Shown here piece after piece: positions 1-8,816 of a stretch of DNA of 64,000 nt (its first letter is position 1; each line of letters starts with the position of its first letter). The stretch lies in contig NZ_JAHPZL010000001.1 of the NCBI RefSeq assembly GCF_019331795.1, forward strand, positions 287,464-351,463. Direction: 5' to 3'. A model generated the notes under the pieces. It was not told the origin of the DNA and did not search any database. It saw nothing but the letters and a program-made list of their open reading frames with translations. This stretch comes from Austwickia sp. TVS 96-490-7B (GTDB taxonomy: Bacteria; Actinomycetota; Actinomycetes; Actinomycetales; Dermatophilaceae). The translations under genes were made by a program, and so were the position numbers.

Positions 1-472
1 GCACTGGGGGCGGGCGCATACTCGGTCGGGCACGCAGGGGGGCCGGGCGGTAGTGCAGGGGCTGATTTTGGGGGCCTTGCTGTTGGCGGTGTTCTGCGCT
101 GGGGCGCTGGTGGTGGGGCGGGTGTCGGTGTTGCGGGAGCCGGTGGATCGGTTGTTGGATCATGCCCGTTTCGGGTCGGTCGCGGCGGTGGCTGCGGTGA
201 CGGTGATCAATGGGGTGGCCGAGGAGTTGTTTTTTCGGGGGGCGGTGTATGCGGCGTTGCCGCGGCGGTGGGCGTTGAGTGGGTCGACGGTGATTTATGG
301 GGTGTCGACGGTGTTCAGTGGGGTGCCGCTGTTGACGTTCGCGGCGGTGGTGTTGGGGGTATTGACGGGGGCGCAGCGGCGAGTGACTGGCGGGGTGCTG
401 GGGCCGATCGTGTGTCACCTGACGTGGTCCTTGGGGATGTTGTTGTTGTTGCCGGTGGTGTTGACCGGTTGA
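1..472 (+). CDS. CPBP-family intramembrane metalloprotease (5' end outside window)
   Basis: Several hydrophobic segments and the sequence EELFFRG (about residues 57-63 counted from the GTG at 53) match the EExxxR motif of CPBP (CAAX protease and bacteriocin-processing) membrane proteases. A second conserved-type histidine lies in CHLTW near the C-terminus. The frame is open back to base 2 with no stop, and the protein from GTG 53 (139 residues) is short for the family, so the gene very likely starts before the window. The next gene begins 31 bases downstream on the same strand, suggesting one transcript. The substrate is unknown. Relatives sit in carotenoid and photoprotection clusters, which fits the neighbours, but that link is an inference. 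Confidence 0.72.
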   Translation, partial: HWGRAHTRSGTQGGRAVVQGLILGALLLAVFCAGALVVGRVSVLREPVDRLLDHARFGSVAAVAAVTVINGVAEELFFRGAVYAALPRRWALSGSTVIYGVSTVFSGVPLLTFAAVVLGVLTGAQRRVTGGVLGPIVCHLTWSLGMLLLLPVVLTG

Positions 473-503
473 GGTGTCCGGGTAAGTCGTCGAGGAGGAT
501 CGC

Positions 504-1928
504 ATGTCACGTACGGCGTTGGTGACCGGTGCCAGTGGGTATGTCGGTGGCCGGTTAGTACCGGAGTTGTTGGCGCGGGGATGGTCGGTGCGGGTGTTGG
601 CGCGCACCCCAAGCCGGTTGGCGGCGCAGTGGCGGGACCAGGTGGAGGTCGTGCAAGGCGACCTGGGTGATGAGGACTGTCTGGATGAAGCCATGGCGGG
701 GGTGGATGTCGCCTGGTATTTGGTGCATTCCATGGACGGTCAGGGCGATTACGCCGCCCGGGACCGGCGGTTAGCGCAAGGTTTTGCGGCGGCCGCGGAG
801 CGGGCGGGGATATCCCGGATCGTGTATCTGAGTGGATTGCATCCGCGCGGGGTGGAGTTGTCGGAGCATCTGGCGTCGCGGGTCGAAGTGGGCGAGGTGT
901 TCTTGGGGTGCGCGGTGCCATCAGTGGTGGTGCAGGCGGGCGTGGTGTTGGGAGCGGGATCGGCGTCGTACCGGATGTTGCGGCATCTGACGGAGCGGCT
1001 ACCGGTGGCGGTGGGTCCGCGCTGGCTGCGCAACCGGATCCAACCGATTGCGGTCGATGACGTGGTGTTTTTCTTGGCGGCTGCCGCGGAGGTGGACTCG
1101 TCGGTGAACCGCACGGTCGATGTGGGGATGGCGGAGGTGTTGACCTATGCGCAGATGATGTCTCGGTATGCGCAGGTCAATGGTTTGATGCGGCGACGGA
1201 TGGGCATCGTGCCGGTGCTGACGCCTGGGTTGGCTTCGCATTGGGTGGGGTTGGTGACTCCGGTCCCGTCAGGGGTGGCGAAGCCGTTGGTGGGCAGCCT
1301 CATCAACGACGCGGTCGCTCATGAGGACGATGCGGCGCATGTATTGGGGGTCCCGCCGGGTGGGGTGATGGGGTACGACGAGGCGGTGCGGGCCGCGTCG
1401 TCGTCGTACGACCCGCGACGGTGGGGACGCACTGCCTGGCGAGTCGGCGCGGGCGTGGCGGCCTGCGCGGCAGTGGGTTCGCTGCTCACTCAGCCGGATT
1501 CGTCGTGGTATCGGGAATTGCGCAAGCCGTCGTGGCAGCCGCCGCCAGTGGCATTCCCGGTGGTGTGGACGACGTTGTATGCGGTGATCTGGGTGGCCTC
1601 GACCAGCGCTGCCTGCGAGTTGGCCGAGGACGGTCCAGGGGGATCATCGACACCGCAAGGGGCGCGGGCGTCGCGCAGGTTCACCCAAGCGTTGGCGGCG
1701 AACCTGGCACTCAATGCGGCGTGGAGCGGGGTGTTCTTCCGGGCCCGGGCACTGCCCGCAGCAGCGGTCACCGCGGGGGCGTTGACGGTGAGCGCAGCAG
1801 ATCTCGCTCGCCGAGCCGCACCGACCGGGTGGGGCAAAGCTGCCGGGTTGGGGGTGTACGCCGGATGGTCGGCATTCGCTACGGTGCTTTCGACGCGACT
1901 GGCCATGGTGAACAGGAGTAAGCGATGA
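504..1928 (+). CDS. Fusion of an NAD(P)-binding extended SDR with a TspO/MBR-type membrane domain
   Basis: Residues 1 to about 300 form an extended short-chain dehydrogenase/NmrA-like Rossmann domain: GASGYVG at 9-15 is the GxxGxxG nucleotide loop, followed by a VVQGDLGD-type acidic strand. No classical YxxxK pair stands out, so the domain may bind nucleotide without being a typical dehydrogenase. Residues about 311-470 resemble TspO/tryptophan-rich sensory protein: WYRELRKPSWQPPP at about 335-348, a VVWTTLYAVIW helix, and NLALNAAWSGVFF in a later helix. TspO proteins bind porphyrins and affect tetrapyrrole and light/oxygen responses. A GAGGA ribosome site precedes the ATG. The stop overlaps the next start (ATGA), implying translational coupling with the FAD enzyme. 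Confidence 0.8.
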   Translation: MSRTALVTGASGYVGGRLVPELLARGWSVRVLARTPSRLAAQWRDQVEVVQGDLGDEDCLDEAMAGVDVAWYLVHSMDGQGDYAARDRRLAQGFAAAAERAGISRIVYLSGLHPRGVELSEHLASRVEVGEVFLGCAVPSVVVQAGVVLGAGSASYRMLRHLTERLPVAVGPRWLRNRIQPIAVDDVVFFLAAAAEVDSSVNRTVDVGMAEVLTYAQMMSRYAQVNGLMRRRMGIVPVLTPGLASHWVGLVTPVPSGVAKPLVGSLINDAVAHEDDAAHVLGVPPGGVMGYDEAVRAASSSYDPRRWGRTAWRVGAGVAACAAVGSLLTQPDSSWYRELRKPSWQPPPVAFPVVWTTLYAVIWVASTSAACELAEDGPGGSSTPQGARASRRFTQALAANLALNAAWSGVFFRARALPAAAVTAGALTVSAADLARRAAPTGWGKAAGLGVYAGWSAFATVLSTRLAMVNRSKR

Positions 1929-3199
1929 GCGAATTCGTCGTGATCGGTGCAGGTGTAGCGGGGTTGCGGTGCGCCGGGATCCTCGCTGACGCCGGGCATG
2001 CGGTGACGGTGCTGGAAGCTGAGCCCACAGTGGGAGGACGGCTGCGCACCGACCGCGTCGATGGCTATCTGTGCGATCACGGATTTGCTCTGGTCAACCC
2101 GGCATACCCGGAGTTGCAGCAGGCCGTGGATCTGACCGAATTAGACGTGCGGCCGTTCCGGACCGGAGTGCTGGTGCGCACCGAGAGGTCAGGGTTGACG
2201 GTGGTGGCGGACCCGCGCCGTGAGCCCCGGTTGATGGCTGCGACGCTGCGCAGTGGCTATCTCTCCCCTGGGGAGGTGGCTGCCCTGCTGAAGTGGGTGG
2301 CTCCAGCGTGGGGAGGCTGGTCCGCTGGCCAGGATGTGTCGGTGGCGGATTCGTGGGATACGGCGGGGGTGCACGGCCGGTTGCGCACCGAGGTGATCGA
2401 GCCGTTCCTGGCTGGGGTGCTCGCTGACAGCTCCGGGTCGACGTCGACGCAGTTCGTACGCCGATTGGTGCGTTTTTTCCTGGAGGGAACGCCGGGAGTG
2501 CCATCGCGGGGAATGGCGACGGTGCCGGCGTTGATGGCGGCACGAACCACGGCGTCGATTCGGGTGGGAGAACCGGCCCGGGAGATCCTGCCGTGCGGGT
2601 CCGGCTGGTCGGTCCGCACCGACACACAGACTTATCAGGCTGCTGCGGTGGTGGTGGCGACCGAGGCGTCAGCGGTGGCTGGGTTAGTGTCCGGACTAGC
2701 CAGGGACACGTTCCTCAACGGGTTGCGTGACATGCGGGGGTTGGCGACCTGGTGGTTTGCCACGGATCAGGCGCCACATCCGTGGCCGATGATCGTAGTG
2801 GATGGGCGACGCAGCGGCGGCCGGGTCCCCGGGCCGGTGTGGAATGCGGCGGTGGTGAGCGCGGCAGCTCCGACGTACGCCCCAGCAGGTCGGCACCTGG
2901 TGGCAGCAACGACACTCATTGACGGACCATCCGACCTTGCTAGCGACACTGAGGTACGCCGACACCTGGCGCACATGTATGGCTGCGACACCACTGACTG
3001 GGAGGTGGTCACCCACCATGTGATCCCGCGAGCACTGCCGCAGGTGCGACCAGGACATGCTGAAGCCATGTCGGTGCAGGTCAAGCCGGGACTCTATGTA
3101 TGCGGTGATCACCGGGATGACTCGTCGATCCAAGGCGCCCTGTCATCAGGTCGTCGAACCGCACATGCCATCTTGTCTCCATCATCATCTGGTCGGTGA
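1925..3199 (+). CDS. FAD-dependent amine-oxidase/desaturase-like oxidoreductase
   Basis: The N-terminus has the dinucleotide-binding loop GAGVAG (residues 8-13), the acidic end of the second strand (VLEAEPTVGGRLRT), and GGRL, typical of the flavin amine oxidase / protoporphyrinogen oxidase / phytoene desaturase superfamily. The C-terminus has the usual FAD-contact segment (LYVCGDHRDDSSIQGALSSG). At 424 residues it fits a single-domain flavoprotein. Its start overlaps the stop of the SDR-TspO gene. The context of photolyase, TspO and CPBP protease suggests isoprenoid, carotenoid or tetrapyrrole chemistry. The exact substrate cannot be read from the sequence. Confidence 0.8.
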   Translation: MSEFVVIGAGVAGLRCAGILADAGHAVTVLEAEPTVGGRLRTDRVDGYLCDHGFALVNPAYPELQQAVDLTELDVRPFRTGVLVRTERSGLTVVADPRREPRLMAATLRSGYLSPGEVAALLKWVAPAWGGWSAGQDVSVADSWDTAGVHGRLRTEVIEPFLAGVLADSSGSTSTQFVRRLVRFFLEGTPGVPSRGMATVPALMAARTTASIRVGEPAREILPCGSGWSVRTDTQTYQAAAVVVATEASAVAGLVSGLARDTFLNGLRDMRGLATWWFATDQAPHPWPMIVVDGRRSGGRVPGPVWNAAVVSAAAPTYAPAGRHLVAATTLIDGPSDLASDTEVRRHLAHMYGCDTTDWEVVTHHVIPRALPQVRPGHAEAMSVQVKPGLYVCGDHRDDSSIQGALSSGRRTAHAILSPSSSGR

Positions 3200-3265
3200 T
3201 TTCATCCGTGAGTGCGCGGACCAACACGATCACCGTGGACTGAGGGTCGGACCGACCTGAGTCAT

Positions 3266-3484
3266 TCAGGCGCGATGACTCGCCAACCACTCGTCCACTT
3301 GCTTCTTGAAGTCCTCATCACCCGTCGAGCGTATTGATTCATAGATGTCCTCCCCGGGATCTCCCCACAGGTCAAAAAGCGAGTTGTCCGCGGCCGGGGT
3401 GACCGGATCGTTCGGCCACATCGTCACCGCCGCACTCGTCCTCCTCACCAGCAAGACCGGCGGACACTCCACAATCCCACCACG
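3266..3484 (-). pseudogene. Possible out-of-frame C-terminal tail of the upstream permease
   Basis: Immediately past the stop of the permease at 3445, a second minus-strand frame stays open to 3266. It encodes a charged, protein-like tail (FDLWGDPGEDIYESI, then DEDFKKQVDEWLASHRA). The two frames meet at a six-base A run on the plus strand (3485-3490), a classic indel site. Either the permease truly ends at 3445 and this is a chance frame, or a one-base slip separated the last ~60 residues from the gene. I cannot decide between these without homologues. Confidence 0.3.
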
Positions 3485-4044
3485 AAAAAACCAACTGGAA
3501 CAATCCACGATTCGAGTGTCGCCGCTGGAGCACTCACAAAATTCACATCTAAAGGCTGACCATCCGCGCGATAACCCCAGAAAATGATAATCATAATCCC
3601 CATAGCGGGACCCAGCCACATCATATTTCGCCCGCCATAGTGCGCCGAAATAAGGGTGAGTCCAACCCACATCATTAAAGCCCGAAAGATGCCGAGCAAT
3701 TCACCACTATCAAGGGAGTGTAAAATCAGCGGCACCCCTATAGATAATAGGCTGAGAACGAGCATTCCAAGCGTGAGAAACCTCCTGTTATTCTGCGCTG
3801 GACCACTCCCTATAGTGGCACACTCTGCACTTCTCGGAAAAATTGTGGCGACAGCGACGATCACAAGAGTTATGGGGATAAGATGAGCTACTGGCACATG
3901 CACCGAAACTTTGTGTCCCGGCAGTGAAATCCACGCCTGGGCTGTGTAGGCGTTAAGGATGCCCAGCATGATGATCGCGGCTACGCCGTGCCACAGTCTG
4001 TGGGCTCTCAAATCCAGGATTATGTCTTTCATGACATGCCACAT
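3445..4044 (-). CDS. Multi-pass membrane protein, ABC transporter accessory subunit
   Basis: The 199-residue protein has about six hydrophobic segments, such as VAAIIMLGILNAYTAQAW, LIPITLVIVAVATIF and MLVLSLLSIGVPLIL. It starts inside the 3' end of the upstream permease gene (16-base overlap), so it is the third gene of an ATPase-permease-membrane protein operon on the minus strand. It is probably a second membrane half of the exporter. No substrate-specific motif is visible. Base composition is clearly more AT-rich than the flanks. The 3' end may be frameshifted at a homopolymer (see the 3266-3484 entry). Confidence 0.6.
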   Translation of the reverse strand: MWHVMKDIILDLRAHRLWHGVAAIIMLGILNAYTAQAWISLPGHKVSVHVPVAHLIPITLVIVAVATIFPRSAECATIGSGPAQNNRRFLTLGMLVLSLLSIGVPLILHSLDSGELLGIFRALMMWVGLTLISAHYGGRNMMWLGPAMGIMIIIFWGYRADGQPLDVNFVSAPAATLESWIVPVGFFVVGLWSVRRSCW

Positions 4045-5243
4045 CGACCCTGTGTGAGAATCTGGTTGCGCTCAGCCAACCATGTTTTTTGATCACCTTT
4101 TTGACCTAAAGCTATTTCAGATATTGATTTCACATCAATGGGAGGTCCTCCATGGACATCTGCTGGCTGAAAATTGCCACTTCCTTGAACTGTGAGATAG
4201 TACGATAATTCCATATAGGCCTGGGAGTACTTATCAAGATCAAGGTGCTTTTGATCCAGACATCCCGTGCCTTGAGTGGCTGAGATCATGGCGTCTGCCA
4301 TACTCGCCCAGGCTGCCCACTCAGGAGGAATTGAAAACGAGTGATCTCCTGATGCTTTGGTGATTCCACGCTCACGGTAATGACTGGGTTGCTTGAGCCA
4401 CTGTGGTTTGTTCGATGACAACCGCATATACCCGGATTCGAGGGTGCTGAGATATTTTTCATGCTCAGGCCACACACAAAAATGTGAAGAACATGCTACA
4501 GATTGCTCACTGACCTCCCGAGGCCTTGAAATATCGGAAGCTTGGACACTGCCGGTGACTAACATCAATGCAACAAAAAATGTCATGAGCGTGTTTCTCA
4601 GATGTAGGCTGAGGGAAGGCCAATATCCCAGAGGTCGAAAAGAAGACGCGGCAATCAAAAGTGACATGGCCATGACGCCGTGCCAGATCACCTTGGCGGG
4701 ATCTAATATCATTTCAACTCTGGCTGAAAGTGGCGGAGCAAAAACTTGTGAGATCAGCAGGTAATAACCTGCCAGCGCGATGATGGGAGCAAAGGGCCGT
4801 TTGGGAAGCAGTGATCCCATCAGCGAACCTAGCGCCAGAGCCTCAAGAAGGACGAATAAGCTCAACGTGACATAGCTGATATACAGCCACTGGCCACGGT
4901 GAATACCGAGCCGCAGCTGGGCAGTCAGTACCATCGCTGCCCAACCAATCAGGATGCCACTCCCCAAGGGCCAGGTGAGAGAAAGCCATACTCGCCACCA
5001 TGAACGTGCCCCGCCTCGTGTGAGGAGCAGTAATTTCCCCAGCGCAGCTGTTGAATGTGCTGACATAGCCGCTACCAACGGAGAGAGCACCACACTCGCG
5101 GCTACCAGTAACCCACTAGCGAATAGAGCAACTGAGGGATCTTCGACATGCCGCCAATACAGTACAGATACGGCCAGCATCCCTGTTAAAACAGAGTAAA
5201 TGGCTAGCTGAATCATCTGGGAACGCATAGCGAAGATCGTCAT
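4029..5243 (-). CDS. ABC-2-like permease with a large extracytoplasmic C-terminal domain
   Basis: Roughly residues 1-235 contain six or seven membrane helices. The last (FFVALMLVTGSVQAS) looks like a signal-type helix leading into about 170 non-membrane residues, with a Cys pair (CSSHFC) followed by VWPEHEKYL and a further Cys near the end. Actinobacterial exporters with a C-V-x-P-x-x-E/Y segment after the last helix are known to me, but their substrates are not well defined. The gene overlaps the ATPase gene by 4 bases (start ATGA) and the next membrane gene by 16, so the three are co-translated. It is AT-rich relative to the flanks, consistent with acquisition by transfer. Confidence 0.65.
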   Translation of the reverse strand: MTIFAMRSQMIQLAIYSVLTGMLAVSVLYWRHVEDPSVALFASGLLVAASVVLSPLVAAMSAHSTAALGKLLLLTRGGARSWWRVWLSLTWPLGSGILIGWAAMVLTAQLRLGIHRGQWLYISYVTLSLFVLLEALALGSLMGSLLPKRPFAPIIALAGYYLLISQVFAPPLSARVEMILDPAKVIWHGVMAMSLLIAASSFRPLGYWPSLSLHLRNTLMTFFVALMLVTGSVQASDISRPREVSEQSVACSSHFCVWPEHEKYLSTLESGYMRLSSNKPQWLKQPSHYRERGITKASGDHSFSIPPEWAAWASMADAMISATQGTGCLDQKHLDLDKYSQAYMELSYYLTVQGSGNFQPADVHGGPPIDVKSISEIALGQKGDQKTWLAERNQILTQGRCGMS

Positions 5244-6025
5244 TTGATGCCATCAACAATCGAGAGGTATCCTGCTTCTGCATGTGATCCTGCAAATTTT
5301 AAAGTTTCAGCAGTTGCCATGTCTTGCAGCACGTTGGACGGACCATCAAATACCATCTTTCCAGCTTTGATGATGACAATCCTGTCTGCGAAGACCACGG
5401 CGTCCTCTACCAGGTGTGTGCTGACGAGAACAAGGGGTCCTTGAAGTTGCAACAGAATCTGGCGTAAGGAGATTCTTTGTTGAGGATCCAAGCCCGCAGC
5501 AGGTTCATCAAGCAGGATATAATCAGGTTTACCAGCTAGAGCAGTAGCAATTCCGACCCGCCGAAGCGTACCTCCCGAAAGTGTGCGTATTTTCCGATGA
5601 GCGACTGAATCTAAACCCAAAGCAGTGACTAAATCCTGAATTTCGGAGAGGTGGGCGGATCGTCCGTGAAGCCATGCACAGTAACGCACTGTTTCGATGG
5701 CAGTAAACTCTGGTATTCCCCTAAAAGTTTGAGGTAAATACCCGATCCGTCGTCGCGCTGAACGCGCACTTCTTTCAGTCATCACATGATGACCACAGAT
5801 TTTTAGCATCCCGCTCTGCGTGGGGATTTCTGTCGAAGCCAGCTTGAGGAGGGTGCTTTTGCCCGCACCGTTCGGACCAAGAATCACGGTCACGCCTGGC
5901 GAGGTCTTAAGACTAAGATTTTCCAGAACTAGTTTATTATTGTACTGATACGAAACATTGGTGAGCGACAAGAAATGCTGCCCGGAACTAGTGCTAGATA
6001 TCATCTCTTCAGCATCTCTCATCAT
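5240..6025 (-). CDS. ABC transporter ATP-binding protein
   Basis: A complete nucleotide-binding domain is visible: Walker A GPNGAGKST, Q-loop region YLPQTF, signature LSGGTLRR, Walker B YILLDEPAAGLDP and the switch histidine in VSTHLVEDA. At 261 residues it is a stand-alone ATPase. It is the first gene of the minus-strand operon with the two membrane genes downstream and would power their transport activity. Sequence similarity in style to the CcmA/bacitracin-export group (DEPAAGLDP, THLVEDA) favours an exporter. The substrate is unknown. Confidence 0.9.
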   Translation of the reverse strand: MMRDAEEMISSTSSGQHFLSLTNVSYQYNNKLVLENLSLKTSPGVTVILGPNGAGKSTLLKLASTEIPTQSGMLKICGHHVMTERSARSARRRIGYLPQTFRGIPEFTAIETVRYCAWLHGRSAHLSEIQDLVTALGLDSVAHRKIRTLSGGTLRRVGIATALAGKPDYILLDEPAAGLDPQQRISLRQILLQLQGPLVLVSTHLVEDAVVFADRIVIIKAGKMVFDGPSNVLQDMATAETLKFAGSHAEAGYLSIVDGIK

Positions 6026-6767
6026 CCCCAGACGTTAACCTTGCCATTTGTGACCGAAGTTCTGCATTCTTTGCCACCAGGACTTTTCACAGTGGCACCA
6101 CTACTTATCCACAGGAGTTGACCATCAACCACAGGAGACCAGCCGCCCCCAAAACCGGTGTGATAGTGGCCACCGGCGGTCACCGGGGTGCGAAATCCTT
6201 CCCCAGCCGAGCCATGTCAGTGTGCGAGGCACCTCTCGGTCCGGGATGCTGCCATGAGCGCAAGCAGACACGCTTCCCATGCCAAGGAAGTCTCATCTCA
6301 GCGTTATTGTAGTCAACCCCATTTTCACAAACTTCTTTCGTCGGTCCAGAAGCTACCCTTTCAGCAGGCTTAAGTAGGCGCTAACGCACGTGATACATCT
6401 CACTCGTCACGCACCAGATTTGTGCTGAGGGTCGCACTGGAAGCCACGTATTGCGCGACTAATCCGGCACGGGCGTCACCGAGAGCTGGACCACCCGAGT
6501 CTGGGTGATGACGAGTCTTGCTCAGGGTGCGGATTCGACAGTTGTGCTAATTAAGAAGTTCACCATCAGAGAGTCTCGGAATGGAGTTCTCGCACCACTG
6601 TCAGGTTGACCGGCGCAACAGTAGCTCTGGGGGTTGGGCTCGTCGCTGGGGTTGCGGACGCATCCCCAGCGCTTGCGTGCATGATCTAATGGTGATATTG
6701 GTGCGGCGTTTCGGCGCAAGGCGCTGAAGCGTCGCACCCTCATCGGCACAGCAGAGGGAACGTCAAC
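6026..6767. other. Intergenic region without a convincing gene
   Basis: These 742 bases lie upstream of both the minus-strand ABC operon and the plus-strand membrane gene at 6768. Short open frames exist on both strands, but none has a ribosome site, coherent domain or the expected third-position GC bias. The stretch next to the ABC operon is AT-rich and likely holds its promoter. I see no tRNA or strong hairpin. Confidence 0.5.
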
Positions 6768-7187
6768 GTGAAGAATGCCCACCACATTCGTGAGAACAGG
6801 GCGCGACGGGCGTCCATGAGACGATCAGGGCTTGGATTGTGGGCGGCCTCCCTAGCTCTGGCGGTGGCCGCGCTGATGACTCAGATCGCGGGATACCCCA
6901 TTTTCATTTGGGCATACTTGGCCGTCCTGCTGATGACAGGGGGTCAGATTCAGTTGTCACTGACCAAGGAGCCTGATCCTGAGGAATTTCCCGAGTGGGT
7001 CCCCGCCCTTGAGTGGCTTGTTTATGGCTATCTGGCGCTCTGTCTGTGGTGTATCTTCAGCATTCCGACGCCACAGTGGCAGCTGTTTTGTGCGCTTTTC
7101 TTCACCAACAGCGTGGTTTTGACGTTCTGGCCGACCAGGGGCCTGCCCGGGTGGGAGTGGCCACGTTGGCGTTCCGGTTCGAGCTGA
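6768..7187 (+). CDS. Small membrane protein of unknown function
   Basis: The 139-residue protein begins with a basic N-terminus followed by about four hydrophobic segments (WAASLALAVAALMTQIAG, FIWAYLAVLLMT, WLVYGYLALCLWCIF, LFCALFFTNSVVLTFW). The start is a GTG with only a weak upstream ribosome site. No family motif is recognisable. It stands alone between the divergent ABC operon and the convergent photolyase gene, and its codon use resembles the chromosomal background more than the AT-rich ABC genes. Confidence 0.55.
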   Translation: MKNAHHIRENRARRASMRRSGLGLWAASLALAVAALMTQIAGYPIFIWAYLAVLLMTGGQIQLSLTKEPDPEEFPEWVPALEWLVYGYLALCLWCIFSIPTPQWQLFCALFFTNSVVLTFWPTRGLPGWEWPRWRSGSS

Positions 7188-7373
7188 CCGCGTCTCCGGG
7201 GGTGCGGGTTTTGCCTTCTCTGTACGCTTTACCGAGGGCTCGGCACCGAAACAGTTTTATATGGTGGCGACGTAGCCGTCCTCAGCGATGGAACGTACGT
7301 CCCGACTGGCAGCCGCCCCGTCAGTGATGCTGTCCCGCTCCCCCCACCCCAACACCACCGAGACCACCAATGA

Positions 7374-8732
7374 TTAGCTGGTGGCAGCTTGATAGCGACG
7401 TAACGCCTCGGCGCGTTCAGCGGCATGATCAACGATGGGTCGCGGATATCCGTGGGCATACCCGTCAGGGTGTTTCCACGGCTCGTGAACGGCACGCCCA
7501 GGCAGGTGCGCCAATTCGGGGACATACCGGCGGACATAGTCGCCGTGCGGATCGAATTTCTGCCCTTGAGTGATGGGGTTGAAAATCCGGAAATAGGGCG
7601 CAGCGTCGGTGCCGGTGCCCGCGGTCCATTGCCACCCATGGCTATTGGATGCGGGGTCCCCGTCACGCAGATGCGCCATGAAATGGCGAGCGCCGTACGG
7701 CCACCACAGGTGGAGGTCTTTGATGAGGAAGGAGGCGGTGACCATGCGGACTCGGTTGTGCATCCATCCTTCGGTGCGGAGTTGGCGCATCCCGGCGTCA
7801 ACGAAGGGGAAGCCGGTGTGTCCGGTGCGCCAGGCGTCGAAGGTGTCGTCGGGGTCGTCGTAGTCCATGGTGGACAGTGCGGGGCGCAGGTCGGTGTCGA
7901 GGGAGTCGGGGCGGTGCCAGAGCACGTCGGCGTAAAACTCCCGCCAGGCGAGTTCGGCGGTGAATCGGTCGGTTCCGGGGGTGTGTCCTGCGGCGGCGAC
8001 GGCGGCGAGGATGGTGCGTGGATGGATGGTCCCGAATTTCAGGTGCATGGACAGTCCGCTGGTGCGGTGCAGGTCGGGGCGGTCACGCAGGGTGTCGTAG
8101 TCGGCGAGGTCGTCGGCGATGAAGTCGGTGAGGCGTTCGTGGGCGGTGTCTTCGCTGCAGGTGGGCAGGGTGAGGTCGGCCGGTAGGTCGGGGGTGGGTG
8201 GCAGCGGTTCGCTGTCTAGTCCGTCGGCCCAGCGCAGGCTGCGCGGCAGGGGGGCGGGTGCGGGGTGTCCGTGGTCGCGCCAGGCTCGCAGGTAGGGGGT
8301 GAAAACGCGGTACGGCGTGCCGCCGCCGGTGTGGAGCAGTCCTGGTCCGATGGCGTACGGCGTGCCGGTGGCGACCCAGTCGATCTCGGCGTCCGCTAGC
8401 GCTGCCTGCACGGTGGTGTCGCGGTGTCGACCGTAGGGTTCGCTTTCGGCGGTGACGTGGACGCTCGACGCGCCGACGGCGCGGGCAACCTCGGGGACGA
8501 TGCGTTCGGGTGGTCCGGTGCGGACGACGAGGCGCCCGTCGCAGGCGTCGTGCAGGTGACGGAGCGCGTCGTACAGACAGGAGGTGCGGACGGCACCAGC
8601 ATGGTCGAGCAGGCCACGGTCTAGGACAAATAAGGGGAGCACGGGCCCCGCAGTGGCGGCTTCTGCGAGCGCTGGCAGGTCGTGCAGGCGCAGGTCGCGG
8701 CGGAACCACATCACCGAAGGCATAGCGTTCAC
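7374..8732 (-). CDS. phr: Deoxyribodipyrimidine photo-lyase (class I CPD photolyase)
   Basis: At 452 residues this is full length for a cryptochrome/photolyase family protein. The N-terminal antenna-chromophore domain starts WFRRDLRLHD. The C-terminal FAD domain contains TSGLSMHLKFG, ELAWREFY, GFPFVDAGMRQL, WMHNRVRM and WQWTAGTGTDAAPYFRIFNP, which line the FAD and lesion pocket. It uses blue light to split cyclobutane pyrimidine dimers. The gene lies beside TspO- and carotenoid-type genes, an association often seen in light-induced actinobacterial clusters. No light regulator (LitR/CarH type) is seen in the window. The ATG lies at the start of conserved homology. Confidence 0.95.
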   Translation of the reverse strand: MNAMPSVMWFRRDLRLHDLPALAEAATAGPVLPLFVLDRGLLDHAGAVRTSCLYDALRHLHDACDGRLVVRTGPPERIVPEVARAVGASSVHVTAESEPYGRHRDTTVQAALADAEIDWVATGTPYAIGPGLLHTGGGTPYRVFTPYLRAWRDHGHPAPAPLPRSLRWADGLDSEPLPPTPDLPADLTLPTCSEDTAHERLTDFIADDLADYDTLRDRPDLHRTSGLSMHLKFGTIHPRTILAAVAAAGHTPGTDRFTAELAWREFYADVLWHRPDSLDTDLRPALSTMDYDDPDDTFDAWRTGHTGFPFVDAGMRQLRTEGWMHNRVRMVTASFLIKDLHLWWPYGARHFMAHLRDGDPASNSHGWQWTAGTGTDAAPYFRIFNPITQGQKFDPHGDYVRRYVPELAHLPGRAVHEPWKHPDGYAHGYPRPIVDHAAERAEALRRYQAATS

Positions 8733-8762
8733 CCTAGTGGGGGATGTCCTGGCGGAGATGGG

Positions 8763-8798
8763 CAGACCCGACCCGGGAAACGTTCCGGGTCGGGTCTG
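8763..8798 (-). terminator. Strong stem-loop between photolyase and OPT transporter genes
   Basis: A perfect 14-bp stem (8763-8776 paired with 8785-8798) closes an 8-base loop. It sits just downstream of the OPT transporter stop at 8817 and upstream of the photolyase start. It most likely ends OPT transcription and insulates photolyase. There is no long U run, so termination efficiency is uncertain. Confidence 0.7.
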
Positions 8799-8816
8799 TG
8801 ACGGCGTGAGTTGAGG

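Noticed and set aside
749-1241. Arginine/proline-rich frames on the strand opposite the SDR-TspO gene (and similar frames opposite most high-GC genes)
   Set aside because: They are mirror frames created by GC-rich third codon positions; no ribosome sites, domains or independent coding bias.
6522-6785. 87-residue minus-strand frame before the small membrane gene
   Set aside because: No recognisable domain, no ribosome site and it overlaps the start of the better-supported plus-strand gene.
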